NCBI RefSeq assembly: GCF_028710545.1
Contig: NZ_JAQTTX010000003.1
Coordinates: 1-64,000 of the forward strand
Source: Halothiobacillus sp.
GTDB taxonomy: Bacteria; Pseudomonadota; Gammaproteobacteria; Halothiobacillales; Halothiobacillaceae
Direction: 5' to 3'
DNA: 64,000 nucleotides
Shown here: piece after piece, positions 1-9,881 of the stretch
Layout of the letters: each line of letters starts with the position of its first letter
Position numbering within the stretch: position 1 is the first letter of the stretch
Translations under genes and position numbers: made by a program
The notes under the pieces: generated by a model
What the model was told of the DNA's origin: nothing
Databases searched by the model: none
The model's input: the letters and a program-made list of their open reading frames with translations, nothing else

Positions 1-690
1 GATTCCCTGAATACGCTGCGCCTGTTGTCGGAGCCGTGGTTCTTTTCAGTGGCAGGCAACCACGAACGCATGATCAGCCATCATCGTCAGGCACTCACGC
101 GCAGACAACTCACCGCGGATGAGCGGCGGAAAATGGCGTCGATCGGCGCACAATGGTTGCTGGATGCCTATGATTCTCTCAATGAAGATAAATGGGCCGA
201 TCTGATTACCGAAATCATGAATCTGATCAGCCAGATGCCGCTGATGATTCAGGTCGGCAATGGCCCCGATGCAGTTGGCGTTATCCATGCCGAACTGCCC
301 GACTGGGACTGGTACCGCAGCGTCACGCGGCTGGAGCGGATCAAGAAAGTAAAATTCTGGGACCAACCCCGCGATGAGCCGAGCATCGAATCGATTCTTT
401 GGGGGTCTTCGCAGATTGAATCACTCATGAACGGCGAACAGAACGATCGCCGCATCAGTGGTATCGCCTGGGTGATTCAGGGTCATAGTGTCCTAACCAC
501 ACCCAAGCGCGCCGGCAACCGGCTATGGATTGACACCGGCGCTTACGAAAATCAGCCGTCACGTGGTTTGACGATTGCCGAACTCGGGTCGGTGCTCACG
601 GTAACTACCCATTTCAGGGATTTGCGCATTCGCACGGAGCGATTCAATCTGACGCCACAACCACGTTTCCATTCCGTTTTGATGAGCTAA
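1..690 (+). CDS. metallophosphoesterase / serine-threonine protein phosphatase, 5' end missing
   Basis: The reading frame is open from the first base of the window, so the gene starts upstream and about 230 residues remain. The remnant begins just before a GNHE metal-binding motif (bases 55-66). A later GHS motif fits the second histidine cluster of lambda-phosphatase/PrpA-like calcineurin-type phosphoesterases, and it is followed by a stretch resembling the usual 'dTGa' end motif. This family uses two divalent metals to remove phosphate from Ser/Thr (sometimes His) phosphoproteins in the cytoplasm. The N-terminal GDxHG metal site would lie outside the window. The gene ends 11 bases before a small gene on the same strand and may be cotranscribed with it. 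The family call is good; the substrate is unknown. Confidence 0.75.
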   Translation, partial: DSLNTLRLLSEPWFFSVAGNHERMISHHRQALTRRQLTADERRKMASIGAQWLLDAYDSLNEDKWADLITEIMNLISQMPLMIQVGNGPDAVGVIHAELPDWDWYRSVTRLERIKKVKFWDQPRDEPSIESILWGSSQIESLMNGEQNDRRISGIAWVIQGHSVLTTPKRAGNRLWIDTGAYENQPSRGLTIAELGSVLTVTTHFRDLRIRTERFNLTPQPRFHSVLMS

Positions 691-701
691 CCGCATTGAA
701 A

Positions 702-899
702 ATGACACTGAACACCGAACTGAATGCCCTGACCACCCAAGAACTCGAACAGCTGATTCAGGCGATTGCTGCCGAATTGACCGAGCGCAGCGCCAAACCA
801 GCCAAACCGCTGGATGAAGAAGAGATCGTGCAAGTGCTCTCTTTTGAACTCAAGCGACACCGCAAACAGAAGGACGAGGTGTTCAATCCTTTTGCGTGA
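702..899 (+). CDS. small hypothetical protein
   Basis: This is a 65-residue, charged, probably helical protein. The ATG at 702 is preferred over an in-frame TTG at 696. It contains a leucine- and glutamate-rich segment and a Lys/Arg-rich tail, with no membrane segment or signal peptide and no motif I recognise. It lies directly downstream of the phosphatase on the same strand, suggesting cotranscription. Its last 17 bases overlap the 3' end of the convergent rmuC. It is supported mainly by codon-level plausibility and position. Confidence 0.5.
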   Translation: MTLNTELNALTTQELEQLIQAIAAELTERSAKPAKPLDEEEIVQVLSFELKRHRKQKDEVFNPFA

Positions 900-2508
900 T
901 GGCGGCGGGCGCGTCCGGTCCGGTCAATTCCTGATTCGTCAACTCCTGAGCAGTTAACTCTTGGGCCGTGAGTGGCCGGGTTTCCGTCGTCAACGGAGTC
1001 AGGCTCGGCAAATCTTCCTTATCGCTACGCACGGCACCGAGTTCTCGGAATTTGCGCGCCGTGGGTAGCACCCGCCCCTCGAGCGACCCCACCGACTGGT
1101 TGAACGCGCCCACGGCCTGATCCAGATGTTTCCCCACTTTCTGCCAATGCTGGGCCAGTGTGCCCATGCGCTCGTACAGGTCGCGCCCCAGTTCAGCCAT
1201 TTCCTGCGCATTTTTCGCCAGCGCTTCCTGCCGCCAACCGTAGGACACGGCCTTCAGGAGCGCGATCAAGGTGGTCGGGCTCGCGGGAATCACCCGTTTC
1301 TCCGCGCCGAACTCGATCAGCGTCGGGTCCTGCATCAGGGCGGCGGAGAAAAACACCTCGCCCGGCACAAACAGCACCACAAACTCCGGCGTGGGGCTGA
1401 ACTGATCGAAGTATTCCTTTTTGCTCAGCTGACTGATGTGGGTGCGCACCTGACGGGCGTGATCCTGCAAAGCTGCGGCACGCGCCTCGTCCGAGGGAGC
1501 TTCCATCGCCTGCAAATAGGCATTCAGCGGAGCCTTCGCATCCACCACGACCTGACGTCCGCCCGGCAGATGCACGATCATGTCGGGCCGCAAACGGCCC
1601 GCGGTATCGGATTGGCTGACCTGTTCCTCGAAATCACAGTGTTCCAGCATGCCGGCCAGCTCGACCACCCGCTTGAGCTGAACCTCGCCCCAGCGCCCGC
1701 GCGTCTGCGGTTGGCGCAAGGCCCGGACGAGATCGGCGGTTTCGCGGTGCAGTTTGGGCAGGTGGATTTGCAGTAAATCGGTGATCTGCTGGTTCATCGC
1801 GCCATAGGCATTGGTGCGCGCCTGCTCCAGCGAATTGAGCTTCACATCGAATTGCTCCAGTCGTTCGCGGATGGGCTGGGTCAACTGAACGATCGCTTCC
1901 TGGCGTTTGCTCAAATCTTGCGCGGCGCCAGCCTGAAAACGGGAAAGATTCTCCTCGGCCAGCTTCAGGAAGGATTCGTTATTGGCACGCAGTGCATCGG
2001 CGGAAAGGGCCTGAAAGGCCTGCTGCAACTGGACTTGGGCCTGATCGATCAGGGCCAGCTTCTCTGCCGCGGCACGGCGCTCCTGAGCCAATCGCTCCTG
2101 CAACTCGGCCTGCTCGGCAGCCTGGGTTTGCACTTGTCGTAACAGCTCGCCGATCCGTTGCTCGGATTGCTGGCGTTCGTTTGCCCGCTCGGCCAGCACG
2201 CCGGACAATTGTTCGCTCAGCGCGCTCAACGTCGCCTGAGTACGTGCCAGTTCGGTCGAGGCCGCCGCCAGATCACGCTGTGCTTGCCGGGCTGCCAGTT
2301 CCTGTTCGGTGGCCTCGTGCCGGGACTCGGCCAAAGCCACGTTCAAGCGATCGATTTCTTCCGCGGCCGATTGGCGATTCTGCCTGGCCCGCTGCGCCAA
2401 GACCAGCCAAACAAAAAGCAATGCGACCAAAAGCAATGCCGTCGAAGCCAGCCCCGCCCAGGCCCAAACTGGCGGCAAACTGGGCAATTGCGCGAAGAAT
2501 GAACTCAT
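883..2508 (-). CDS. rmuC: DNA recombination protein RmuC
   Basis: This 541-residue protein has one N-terminal membrane segment (about residues 15-38), a long Ala/Glu/Gln-rich coiled coil (about 45-210) and a conserved RmuC domain (about 240-470). That domain includes the stretch around GGRQVVVDAKAPLNAY, typical of the nuclease-like core. RmuC proteins limit inversions at short inverted repeats and are thought to act as membrane-tethered nucleases. The C-terminal tail carries a short degenerate repeat of the type LTAQELT. The start is the ATG at 2508. The purH stop lies 57 bases upstream on the same strand. The presence of RmuC is of some interest in a genome rich in palindromes, though that link is only inference. 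Confidence 0.93.
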   Translation of the reverse strand: MSSFFAQLPSLPPVWAWAGLASTALLLVALLFVWLVLAQRARQNRQSAAEEIDRLNVALAESRHEATEQELAARQAQRDLAAASTELARTQATLSALSEQLSGVLAERANERQQSEQRIGELLRQVQTQAAEQAELQERLAQERRAAAEKLALIDQAQVQLQQAFQALSADALRANNESFLKLAEENLSRFQAGAAQDLSKRQEAIVQLTQPIRERLEQFDVKLNSLEQARTNAYGAMNQQITDLLQIHLPKLHRETADLVRALRQPQTRGRWGEVQLKRVVELAGMLEHCDFEEQVSQSDTAGRLRPDMIVHLPGGRQVVVDAKAPLNAYLQAMEAPSDEARAAALQDHARQVRTHISQLSKKEYFDQFSPTPEFVVLFVPGEVFFSAALMQDPTLIEFGAEKRVIPASPTTLIALLKAVSYGWRQEALAKNAQEMAELGRDLYERMGTLAQHWQKVGKHLDQAVGAFNQSVGSLEGRVLPTARKFRELGAVRSDKEDLPSLTPLTTETRPLTAQELTAQELTNQELTGPDAPAAITQKD

Positions 2509-2565
2509 GAATGACCCCGGTCCTTTTGGCGACTAAAAGCGATGCGCATCGGACTCATGCGGCGG

Positions 2566-4128
2566 TCAGTGACGGAAATGACGTATGCCGGTAAACACCA
2601 TGGCAATACCGTGTTCGTTGGCCGCGTCGATCACTTCCTGATCGCGCATCGATCCGCCCGGCTGAATCACCGCTCGGATGCCCACGGCCGCCGCCGCGTC
2701 AATCCCGTCACGGAACGGGAAGAAGGCATCGGAGGCCATCACGGAACCGGCGACCGGCAGGCCGGCATCTTCGGCCTTGATCGCCGCGATACGGGCGGAA
2801 TACACGCGGCTCATCTGACCGGCACCCACGCCGATCGTCTGCTCGCCACTGGCGTAAATGATGGCATTGGATTTCACGAACTGGGCCACCCGCCAGGCAA
2901 AGAGCAGATCGCGCAACTCTTCAGGGGTCGGCTGACGCTTGGAGACAACCGTCAGATCCCGCGCCGTGATCCGCGCCGCGTCGTTGTCCTGCACCAACAG
3001 GCCACCATGCACGCGCTTGAAATCCAGCCGGGCCGGGCTGACTGATGGCCATTGGCCGACAGTCAGCACCCGTACATTGGGTTTGGCGGCGAACTCGGTT
3101 TGCGCTTCCGGTGAAACTTCCGGTGCGATGACCACTTCGACGAACTGCCGCTCGACGATGGTGCGCGCGGTGTGACCGTCCAAAGGGCGGTTGAAGGCAA
3201 TGATGCCGCCGAAGGCGGAGGTCGGGTCGGTCGCATAGGCGCGGTCGTAGGCCACGGTCAGGTCTTCCGCCACGGCCACGCCGCAGGGGTTCGCGTGCTT
3301 GACGATCACACAGGCCGGTTCGGCAAACTGCTTCACGCATTCAAGCGCCGCGTCGGAGTCGGCAATATTGTTGTACGACAATGCCTTACCCTGAATCATG
3401 TGCGCGGCGGCGATGCTGCCGACCGGTGGCGTATGTTCCACGTAAAATGCCGCTTCCTGATGCGGGTTTTCGCCGTAACGCAAATCCTGCGCTTTGTTCA
3501 ATTGCAGGTTGAAGGTCGGCGCGAAGGCATTGCCGCTGACCATCTTGCCGAAATAGTCGGCGATCATGCCGTCGTAATGCGCGGTGTGTTCAAAGGCGCG
3601 CACGGCCAACTCGAAGCGGGTCTGCGCCTCGATTCCGCCCGCCTCGATTTCGCCCAGCACGCGATTGTAATCGGCCGGATCGACGATAATCGCGACATCT
3701 TGATGATTTTTCGCCGCCGCACGCACCATGGCCGGGCCACCGATGTCGATGTTTTCCACGGCATCATCGAATGAGCAGTTCGGCTTGGCGACGGTTTCGG
3801 CGAACGGGTAGAGATTCACCACCACGATGTCGATCGGCTCGATGCCATGCTCGGCCATCACGGCATCGTCCACACCGCGACGAGCCAGAATGCCGCCATG
3901 AATCTTCGGATTCAGTGTCTTGACTCGTCCCGCCATCATTTCGGGGAAACCGGTCACATCGGCCACCTCGGTCACGGGCAGGCCCGCCTCGCGCAACATG
4001 CTGGCCGTGCCGCCGGTTGAAATCAGCGCCACGCCATGTTTGTTCAGGCGCTCGGCAAATGCCAGCAGGCCGGTTTTGTCCGAAACGCTCAACAAGGCGC
4101 GGCGAGGAGTGGTGCGGTTATTTTTCAT
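2566..4128 (-). CDS. purH: bifunctional AICAR formyltransferase / IMP cyclohydrolase
   Basis: This 520-residue protein has the usual family length. The N-terminal third is the MGS-like IMP cyclohydrolase domain, opening with [13 protein letters not shown] and containing STGGTA. The remainder is the AICAR transformylase domain, with the KHANPCG and [10 protein letters not shown] motifs. It catalyses the last two steps of de novo purine synthesis, in which formyl-THF and AICAR give FAICAR and then IMP. The C-terminal GIRHFRH ending is typical. It is cytosolic. A palindromic hairpin array lies between it and the next minus-strand gene upstream (4223-4301), so it probably has its own promoter in about 4129-4222. 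Confidence 0.98.
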   Translation of the reverse strand: MKNNRTTPRRALLSVSDKTGLLAFAERLNKHGVALISTGGTASMLREAGLPVTEVADVTGFPEMMAGRVKTLNPKIHGGILARRGVDDAVMAEHGIEPIDIVVVNLYPFAETVAKPNCSFDDAVENIDIGGPAMVRAAAKNHQDVAIIVDPADYNRVLGEIEAGGIEAQTRFELAVRAFEHTAHYDGMIADYFGKMVSGNAFAPTFNLQLNKAQDLRYGENPHQEAAFYVEHTPPVGSIAAAHMIQGKALSYNNIADSDAALECVKQFAEPACVIVKHANPCGVAVAEDLTVAYDRAYATDPTSAFGGIIAFNRPLDGHTARTIVERQFVEVVIAPEVSPEAQTEFAAKPNVRVLTVGQWPSVSPARLDFKRVHGGLLVQDNDAARITARDLTVVSKRQPTPEELRDLLFAWRVAQFVKSNAIIYASGEQTIGVGAGQMSRVYSARIAAIKAEDAGLPVAGSVMASDAFFPFRDGIDAAAAVGIRAVIQPGGSMRDQEVIDAANEHGIAMVFTGIRHFRH

Positions 4129-4222
4129 GAGGCGGGGTCCTGAATTTCGGCTGATTCGCTGATTGATGAAAATGAAGTGGGCGGCATTTTACACCAGCCC
4201 ACGCATTCCCCCCATTCAATAA

Positions 4223-4301
4223 AGAACCTTTGAATAATTCAGAGGTTCTGCGCGGCACAAGGATGTGCCGCCATTTTCAATCACTTATGTGATTGAAAAT
4301 G
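4223..4301. repeat. palindromic array A: three consecutive hairpins
   Basis: Three hairpins follow each other with almost no spacer. Hairpin 1 is 4223-4234 with 4238-4249 (12 pairs, one G-T). Hairpin 2 is GCGGCACA 4252-4259 with 4264-4271. Hairpin 3 is a perfect 13-bp stem, 4272-4284 with 4289-4301, loop TTAT. Hairpin 2 and the start of hairpin 3 (GCGGCAC, GTGCCGCCATTTTC) recur in the same order at 17676-17702. The array ends 14 bases past the stop codon of the neighbouring dehydrogenase, so it could also stabilise or end that transcript. No T-run is present. Confidence 0.85.
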
Positions 4302-4315
4302 AAGCAAAGCAAAAG

Positions 4316-5173
4316 TCACGGCGTTATATTGGGCACGATCTGGCCAAACAGGGCGCTGTAGTCTTCATCGGCATGGCCTGCGGCCACACCATCTGCCAAT
4401 ATCCGCGCGAGACTATCGAGCATCCGCGCGTCGATCTGCCGGGTTCCGGCCACCTCGGTGAACAGACGGATATCCTTGAGCAGGTGCTTGAGCGGGAAAT
4501 TCGCGGCGGCAAAATCGCGGGTTCTCATTCGATCCAGTTTTTTATCAAATGTGGGCGCGTATAAGGCGCTTTCCCGCAGTGTGGACATGAACGCATCGAC
4601 ATCAACGCCCTCGCGCTCGACCAACCCAAGGCTCATGGAGAAGGCCGCGGTCAGCGATCCGATGAGCTGGTTCATCGCCAACTTGACGGCTGCCCCCTGG
4701 CCTATGCCGCCGAAATGCGTGGGCTTGCCAAGCGCCTGGAGCACCGGATCGGCCACAGCCACATCGGCCGGATCGCCTCCAACCAGAATTTGCAACGTGC
4801 CGGTCTCGGCCTGAGGCGTGGAACCCAGAACGGGGGACTCCAGATAATGACCGCCGAGCTGCTTGATGGATTCGGCCAGCGCGCGGGATTGTTCGGGGCC
4901 GATGGTCGCGCCATTGATGATGAGCTTGTTCTTGAACAGGTCCCAAGGGTTTTCCGCCAGCAACACCGATTCGCAGGCGGCAAAATCCGATAGCATGACC
5001 CACACGATATCGGAGGGTTCCACCGCCGCGGCGACTGATTCGCTCATCGTCACCCCGGTCGGCGGCGAGGAGAGCGGACTGCGGTTGTATCCGCGTACCG
5101 TCATGCCTGCCTTGACCAGTCGTTCGGCGATCGCCCGCCCCATCAAACCCAGACCCAACACAGCAATATTCAT
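4316..5173 (-). CDS. NAD(P)-dependent beta-hydroxyacid dehydrogenase family protein
   Basis: This is a 285-residue member of the 3-hydroxyisobutyrate dehydrogenase / GLYR1-like group. The Rossmann motif GLGLMG lies in the first 15 residues. The family lysine is in GQGAAVKLAMNQ, and the C-terminal helical dimerisation domain is present. Family members oxidise beta-hydroxyacids or reduce aldehydes such as succinic or glyoxylic semialdehyde; the substrate cannot be told here. I chose the ATG at 5173 because GGGGGT precedes it at a suitable distance; an in-frame ATG four codons upstream (5185) is possible. It is divergent from dgt. Confidence 0.88.
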   Translation of the reverse strand: MNIAVLGLGLMGRAIAERLVKAGMTVRGYNRSPLSSPPTGVTMSESVAAAVEPSDIVWVMLSDFAACESVLLAENPWDLFKNKLIINGATIGPEQSRALAESIKQLGGHYLESPVLGSTPQAETGTLQILVGGDPADVAVADPVLQALGKPTHFGGIGQGAAVKLAMNQLIGSLTAAFSMSLGLVEREGVDVDAFMSTLRESALYAPTFDKKLDRMRTRDFAAANFPLKHLLKDIRLFTEVAGTRQIDARMLDSLARILADGVAAGHADEDYSALFGQIVPNITP

Positions 5174-5285
5174 AGCAACCCCCATTCAAAACCGGGTAAC
5201 AACCCATACAATACGAACCATGATGATGCCTGAAAGCGTCAAGTCAAAAAAATCAACAGAACAAGACCACCCGGAGGGCGTACAT

Positions 5286-6713
5286 GTGAAGCGCACAGAA
5301 TCAAACTGGCCCCTGTGGCTCAATTCTGCGCGCCGGCGGCCCAGCCAGACCAGTCCCGCCCTGTTTCACACCGAAACCCGTGCCGAAATCGAACGAGACT
5401 ATGACCGCGTGCTGTTTTCCACGCCGGTGCGGCGCATGGCGGACAAGACGCAGGTCTTCCCGCTGGATCATTCCGATAGCGTCCGCACCCGGCTGACGCA
5501 TTCGCACGAGGTCGCCAATCTCGCCCGTTCTGTGGGGCTGGATCTGGTGTTCAACCGCAATCTGGCTGCCGGCTTGCCGCAAGCGCTGCGCGATGTGCCT
5601 GCGCTGCTTGCCACGATCGGGCTGGCGCATGATTTGGGGAACCCGCCCTTCGGTCATCAGGGCGAGGAAGCCATTGCTCGCTGGTTCGCCCGACATGAAG
5701 CAACAGTGCTTGACCCGCAAACAGGCTTGAGCGAAGCCATGCGGCAGGACTTTTTGCGCTTTGAAGGCAATGCGCAGACCCTGCGGCTGCTCACCAAACT
5801 GCAACTGATCAATGACGACTACGGCCTGAACCTGACCATGGCGACCCTTGCCGCCTTGATCAAATACCCCGTGGGCAGCGACGCTGTAGACAAAAACTTC
5901 GTCGTGCGCAAAAAGCACGGTTTTTTTCAATCGGAACAGGCGCTGGTGGCTGAGGTGCAGTCACATTGCGGTCTGTCCGACGGGCAGCGCCACCCGCTGA
6001 CCTGGATTCTCGAAGCCTGCGACGACATTGCCTATTCGGTGCTGGACGCCGAGGACGCGGTGAAAAAGGGCCTGCTCTCGTTTTCCGACATCATCGCCTT
6101 TTTGCGCCATGCCGCCGATGGCGACCCGGTGGTGACTCGTGTCTGCGATGCCGCACAGGAGGAGCATCGGCGTTATCGCCAGACCGATCTCTCGCCCGCG
6201 GAGCTGAACGACATTTCCATGCAGACCTTCCGCATCCGTGCCATCGGCGCACTCATGCAGGCCGTCGCCGATACGTTTCTGGCCCAGTTGCCCGCCATGA
6301 GTGCGGGCACATTCAATCAGGAACTGATCGCCGCTTCACCGGCCCATGCGCTACTGCGTACGCTTAAGGCCTGCAACTGGCAACATGCCTACCGCCACAA
6401 GACCGTGTTGAAAGTCGAGCTGACCGGATTTGAAGTCATCCATGGCCTGATGGACGCCTTCTGGTATGCGATTACCGATCGGGTCGATCCGCTCGATCCC
6501 GCCAGCGCACGGTGCACGCCGTTGGCGAGTTATCTGTACCAGTTGATTTCGGAAAATTACCGCCGCGTATTCGAATCATCGAACAATCCCATGCCCCTGC
6601 GTTACCGCGAAGCCCAGTTACTCACCGATATGGTTTCCGGCATGACCGATAGTTTTGCCGTACGCTCCTGGCAGCAAATTCAGGAAGCAGGGTTCAGACC
6701 AAACGTTCCTTAG
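5286..6713 (+). CDS. dgt: deoxyguanosinetriphosphate triphosphohydrolase (dGTPase)
   Basis: This 475-residue HD-domain enzyme hydrolyses dNTPs (dGTP in the classic case) to the nucleoside and tripolyphosphate. Visible motifs are HSHEVANLAR (metal His), GLAHDLGNPPFGHQGEEA (HD pair) and EACDDIAYSVLDAEDA (distal Asp). The reading frame is open far upstream, but a strong Shine-Dalgarno (GGAGGG, 5273-5278) lies 7 bases before a GTG at 5286, so I take that as the start. ATG codons at 5220-5226 have no such site. The stop codon TAG (6711-6713) falls inside the left edge of palindromic array B, so the repeat may define the C-terminus. yfbR, another nucleotide-pool enzyme, follows. Confidence 0.92.
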   Translation: MKRTESNWPLWLNSARRRPSQTSPALFHTETRAEIERDYDRVLFSTPVRRMADKTQVFPLDHSDSVRTRLTHSHEVANLARSVGLDLVFNRNLAAGLPQALRDVPALLATIGLAHDLGNPPFGHQGEEAIARWFARHEATVLDPQTGLSEAMRQDFLRFEGNAQTLRLLTKLQLINDDYGLNLTMATLAALIKYPVGSDAVDKNFVVRKKHGFFQSEQALVAEVQSHCGLSDGQRHPLTWILEACDDIAYSVLDAEDAVKKGLLSFSDIIAFLRHAADGDPVVTRVCDAAQEEHRRYRQTDLSPAELNDISMQTFRIRAIGALMQAVADTFLAQLPAMSAGTFNQELIAASPAHALLRTLKACNWQHAYRHKTVLKVELTGFEVIHGLMDAFWYAITDRVDPLDPASARCTPLASYLYQLISENYRRVFESSNNPMPLRYREAQLLTDMVSGMTDSFAVRSWQQIQEAGFRPNVP

Positions 6714-6865
6714 GGAACCCCTGCACGAATCCATCCATGGCTTCGTGCAGGCACGCACAAGCCGGTACACGCCCGTCTTGTGCTCCGCATTCAATGACTT
6801 GCGTCATTGTACGGCAGGGCGTCACTGCCCTGCACGGGAAGCTCTGCATTTGTGCAGAGCTTCCC
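6705..6865. repeat. palindromic array B: five to six consecutive hairpins
   Basis: A short stem, 6705-6709 with 6714-6718, spans the dgt stop. Then come 6720-6729 with 6742-6751 (10 bp), 6755-6765 with 6773-6783 (10 of 11 paired), 6792-6798 with 6803-6809 (7 bp), 6814-6820 with 6827-6833 (7 bp) and 6836-6848 with 6853-6865 (13 bp perfect, loop TTTG). Nearly every base is in a stem. The left edge (TTAGGGAACCCCTGCACGAA) resembles the right terminal repeat of the element in yaeQ read on the other strand. There is no coding potential. Confidence 0.85.
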
Positions 6866-6900
6866 TTACTGAAATCCACCGTCCACTCATCAGGAGTCTG

Positions 6901-7518
6901 ATGTTGAGCAAATCAACCACACCCGAACAAAGCCATTTCTTTGCCTACCTTGCCCGCATGAAGTACATCACGCGCTGGGGATTGATGCGCAACACGCGTA
7001 CCGAAAATATTCAGGAACACAGCCTGCAAGTGGCGATGATCGCGCACGCGCTGGCCGTGATTGGCAACGAACTGTACGGCGAGACCAACGACATCGGTCG
7101 CATCGTGACCGTGGCGCTCTACCATGATGCTTCCGAAATCATCACCGGCGACCTGCCCACGCCGGTCAAATACTTCCGGCAGGATATTCTCGATTCGTAC
7201 AAGGCGCTCGAAGCCCACGCCGAGCGCAAGCTCACCGGCCTGTTGCCCGAACGCCTGCGCGCGGCGTTCGCGTCCACCATCGAAAGCGAGCGAATTGAGC
7301 CGGAAGTCGCGCGGGTCGTCAAAGCAGCCGATTCGATGTCGGCTTATCTCAAATGTCTGGAAGAAGGCTTTGCGGGGAACCAGGAGTTCAAGAAGGCCGA
7401 AAGCTACCTGCTAGCCAAGCTCGAAGAGATGCAGGAAACCATGCCTGCAGTCAGGTACTTTTGCACACATTTCGTCGAAGGATTTGCCCTGACGCTGGAT
7501 GATTTAAGTCACGATTAA
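6901..7518 (+). CDS. yfbR: 5'-deoxynucleotidase YfbR (HD domain)
   Basis: This is a 205-residue HD-superfamily phosphohydrolase that removes phosphate from deoxyribonucleoside 5'-monophosphates. The motifs NIQEHSLQVAMIAHAL (metal His) and ALYHDASEIITGDLPTPVKY (HD pair and the family's TPVKY signature) are clear, and a downstream Asp is in KAADSMSAY. The ATG at 6901 follows CAGGAG at a good distance; upstream in-frame sequence is palindromic repeat and is not translated. Together with dgt it forms a two-gene dNTP/dNMP catabolism cluster, although array B separates them. Confidence 0.95.
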   Translation: MLSKSTTPEQSHFFAYLARMKYITRWGLMRNTRTENIQEHSLQVAMIAHALAVIGNELYGETNDIGRIVTVALYHDASEIITGDLPTPVKYFRQDILDSYKALEAHAERKLTGLLPERLRAAFASTIESERIEPEVARVVKAADSMSAYLKCLEEGFAGNQEFKKAESYLLAKLEEMQETMPAVRYFCTHFVEGFALTLDDLSHD

Positions 7519-7531
7519 TGGTCAGAAAAGC

Positions 7532-8389
7532 TCAGAAATCGGCACGGCGACGACGTGCCTGATTGAACGCCATGGCGCCGCGCAGATAGTGAATAGCCGC
7601 CGCTACAATCAATCCGCCCATCGACAGCAGAAACAGGCTCGCCTGCACATAGCCGAGCATCGCGATTGCCGCGCCGATCAGCCCCGTGTGTTGACCCAGC
7701 ACGCGCGCCACCCGCGTTTCGGCGACACCCAGCGCCGACAAGGCACCCAATTCCAGAGCCAGTATAGCGACCACGATCATCAGGGCACTCGCATAGGCCG
7801 GGAACAGTACCGACAGACCGCTCAGCAGCACAGCGAATGCCAGAACGGCCAGCCCGAACCGCTTTTGATTTCGCCCCGGGCTGGATTGCGGCAGGTAATC
7901 GTTCAGCCGAAGCCAGAGCATGAGCCCCGCGGCGAACGTCCAGACCCCGATGAACTCGCTGGACACCGAAACCAGCCGGATATCCCAGGTAAAGGCATCG
8001 CGATCCATGTCGAACCAACCCGTCAGCCCCAGCAGGGCGACGGTCAAGCCGGTTCCGATGGTGATCAGCGACAGGCCGCTCAGAATGCCCTCCCGTATCG
8101 TGCGTTGCGGCGAAGAACCCCGCGCGGCCCGATAACGAGAAGACAAGGGGGCGGCGACGATGCCCAGCAACACCATCACAATGGCCAGCAATACATTGCT
8201 GCCGTCGGACGTCCAGAGCACCGATACCAACATCAGCAACAACGCTGCAAACAACAGCCCGATGGCGGGTTTGTGCCGCGCGGTATTTCCGCTCTGTTCG
8301 CCCTTTTCGCTATTGAGTCCGTACAACGCCGCCAGAATCAGCGCCAGCGCGAACCAACCGACCAGATCGATCTGCAGGCCGACGCTCAT
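7532..8389 (-). CDS. PntB-like integral membrane protein lacking the nucleotide-binding domain
   Basis: The protein has 285 residues and about eight to nine membrane segments. By eye it aligns with the transmembrane part of the proton-translocating transhydrogenase beta subunit. A GLL...NVLL...VLLGIVA stretch corresponds to the first helices, SEFIGVWTFAAGLMLWLRL resembles the PntB motif EVFIGAVTFTGSVIAFGKL, and the end resembles the segment just before dIII. The cytosolic NADP(H)-binding domain III is absent: the protein stops after AMAFNQARRRR. Its start overlaps the stop of the next gene upstream by 4 bases (ATGA), so the two are translationally coupled, in the order expected for pntAB-pntB. 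Homology is my inference from pattern matching; function is unknown. Confidence 0.5.
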   Translation of the reverse strand: MSVGLQIDLVGWFALALILAALYGLNSEKGEQSGNTARHKPAIGLLFAALLLMLVSVLWTSDGSNVLLAIVMVLLGIVAAPLSSRYRAARGSSPQRTIREGILSGLSLITIGTGLTVALLGLTGWFDMDRDAFTWDIRLVSVSSEFIGVWTFAAGLMLWLRLNDYLPQSSPGRNQKRFGLAVLAFAVLLSGLSVLFPAYASALMIVVAILALELGALSALGVAETRVARVLGQHTGLIGAAIAMLGYVQASLFLLSMGGLIVAAAIHYLRGAMAFNQARRRRADF

Positions 8390-8706
8390 GCTGATTTATC
8401 CTCACGGTGGTCCGAACCCGGCACCGATCCGCTGGCCTGACGTGTCGAGCAGATTTCCCGCCACAGCAGAGAGAACGCGGTGGTGGCGGCTTGCGCGGAG
8501 AAAAAGACGGCGAGCGACGTGAGGATCAAGTCGGGTACCGATACGGCATTGACCAGCGCACTGGCCGCAGCCACTACGATGAACCCCGACAAAGTCGCCG
8601 CCATCAACAGGCCGCGGCCACGACGCCGTGCATCGCCGCGCAGAAAGCCGCTCAACCCCAATGCTACCGCGAGTAACACCGTATAGGCTGCGATCACCGG
8701 GTCCAT
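8386..8706 (-). CDS. PntAB-like small membrane protein
   Basis: This 106-residue protein has three to four predicted membrane helices (about residues 4-20, 30-50, 58-80). The pattern RGLLMAATLSGFIVVAA followed by LAVFFSAQAATTAFSLLWR resembles the 'PLMSVTNAISGIIVVGAL ... AVFLASINIFGGFxVTxRML' layout of the alpha-2 (PntAB) subunit of nicotinamide nucleotide transhydrogenase. The C-terminal 20 residues are polar. It lies 67 bases downstream of trxB on the same strand and overlaps the PntB-like gene by 4 bases. No soluble NAD-binding PntAA subunit is encoded nearby. The assignment is tentative. Confidence 0.45.
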   Translation of the reverse strand: MDPVIAAYTVLLAVALGLSGFLRGDARRRGRGLLMAATLSGFIVVAAASALVNAVSVPDLILTSLAVFFSAQAATTAFSLLWREICSTRQASGSVPGSDHREDKSA

Positions 8707-8773
8707 GTTGTCTCCTGGCAGCGCGGAAAAGCGCCACTGATCAATCGTTATGCCTTGCTTTTATTCCGGGCTT

Positions 8774-9784
<1,011 letters not shown>

Positions 9785-9827
9785 CTACAATCATACGTTG
9801 CAAAATCAAAGGCCGCCACGCGCGGTC

Positions 9828-9859
9828 TCAACATTCAACATTCAACATTCAACATTCAA
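9828..9859. repeat. heptamer tandem repeat (TCAACAT x4 plus TCAA)
   Basis: Four perfect copies of TCAACAT occupy 9828-9855, followed by a partial TCAA. The repeat sits in the trxB-hemH divergent intergenic region and ends 22 bases before the hemH start codon. Slippage of a 7-bp unit would change promoter or leader spacing of hemH, not a reading frame. Confidence 0.9.
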
Positions 9860-9881
9860 GACTCGATCTAAGGACAGCGGT

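Noticed and set aside
6705-6865. CRISPR-like array
   Set aside because: The units are different palindromes without a constant repeat or uniform spacers, and no cas gene is near.
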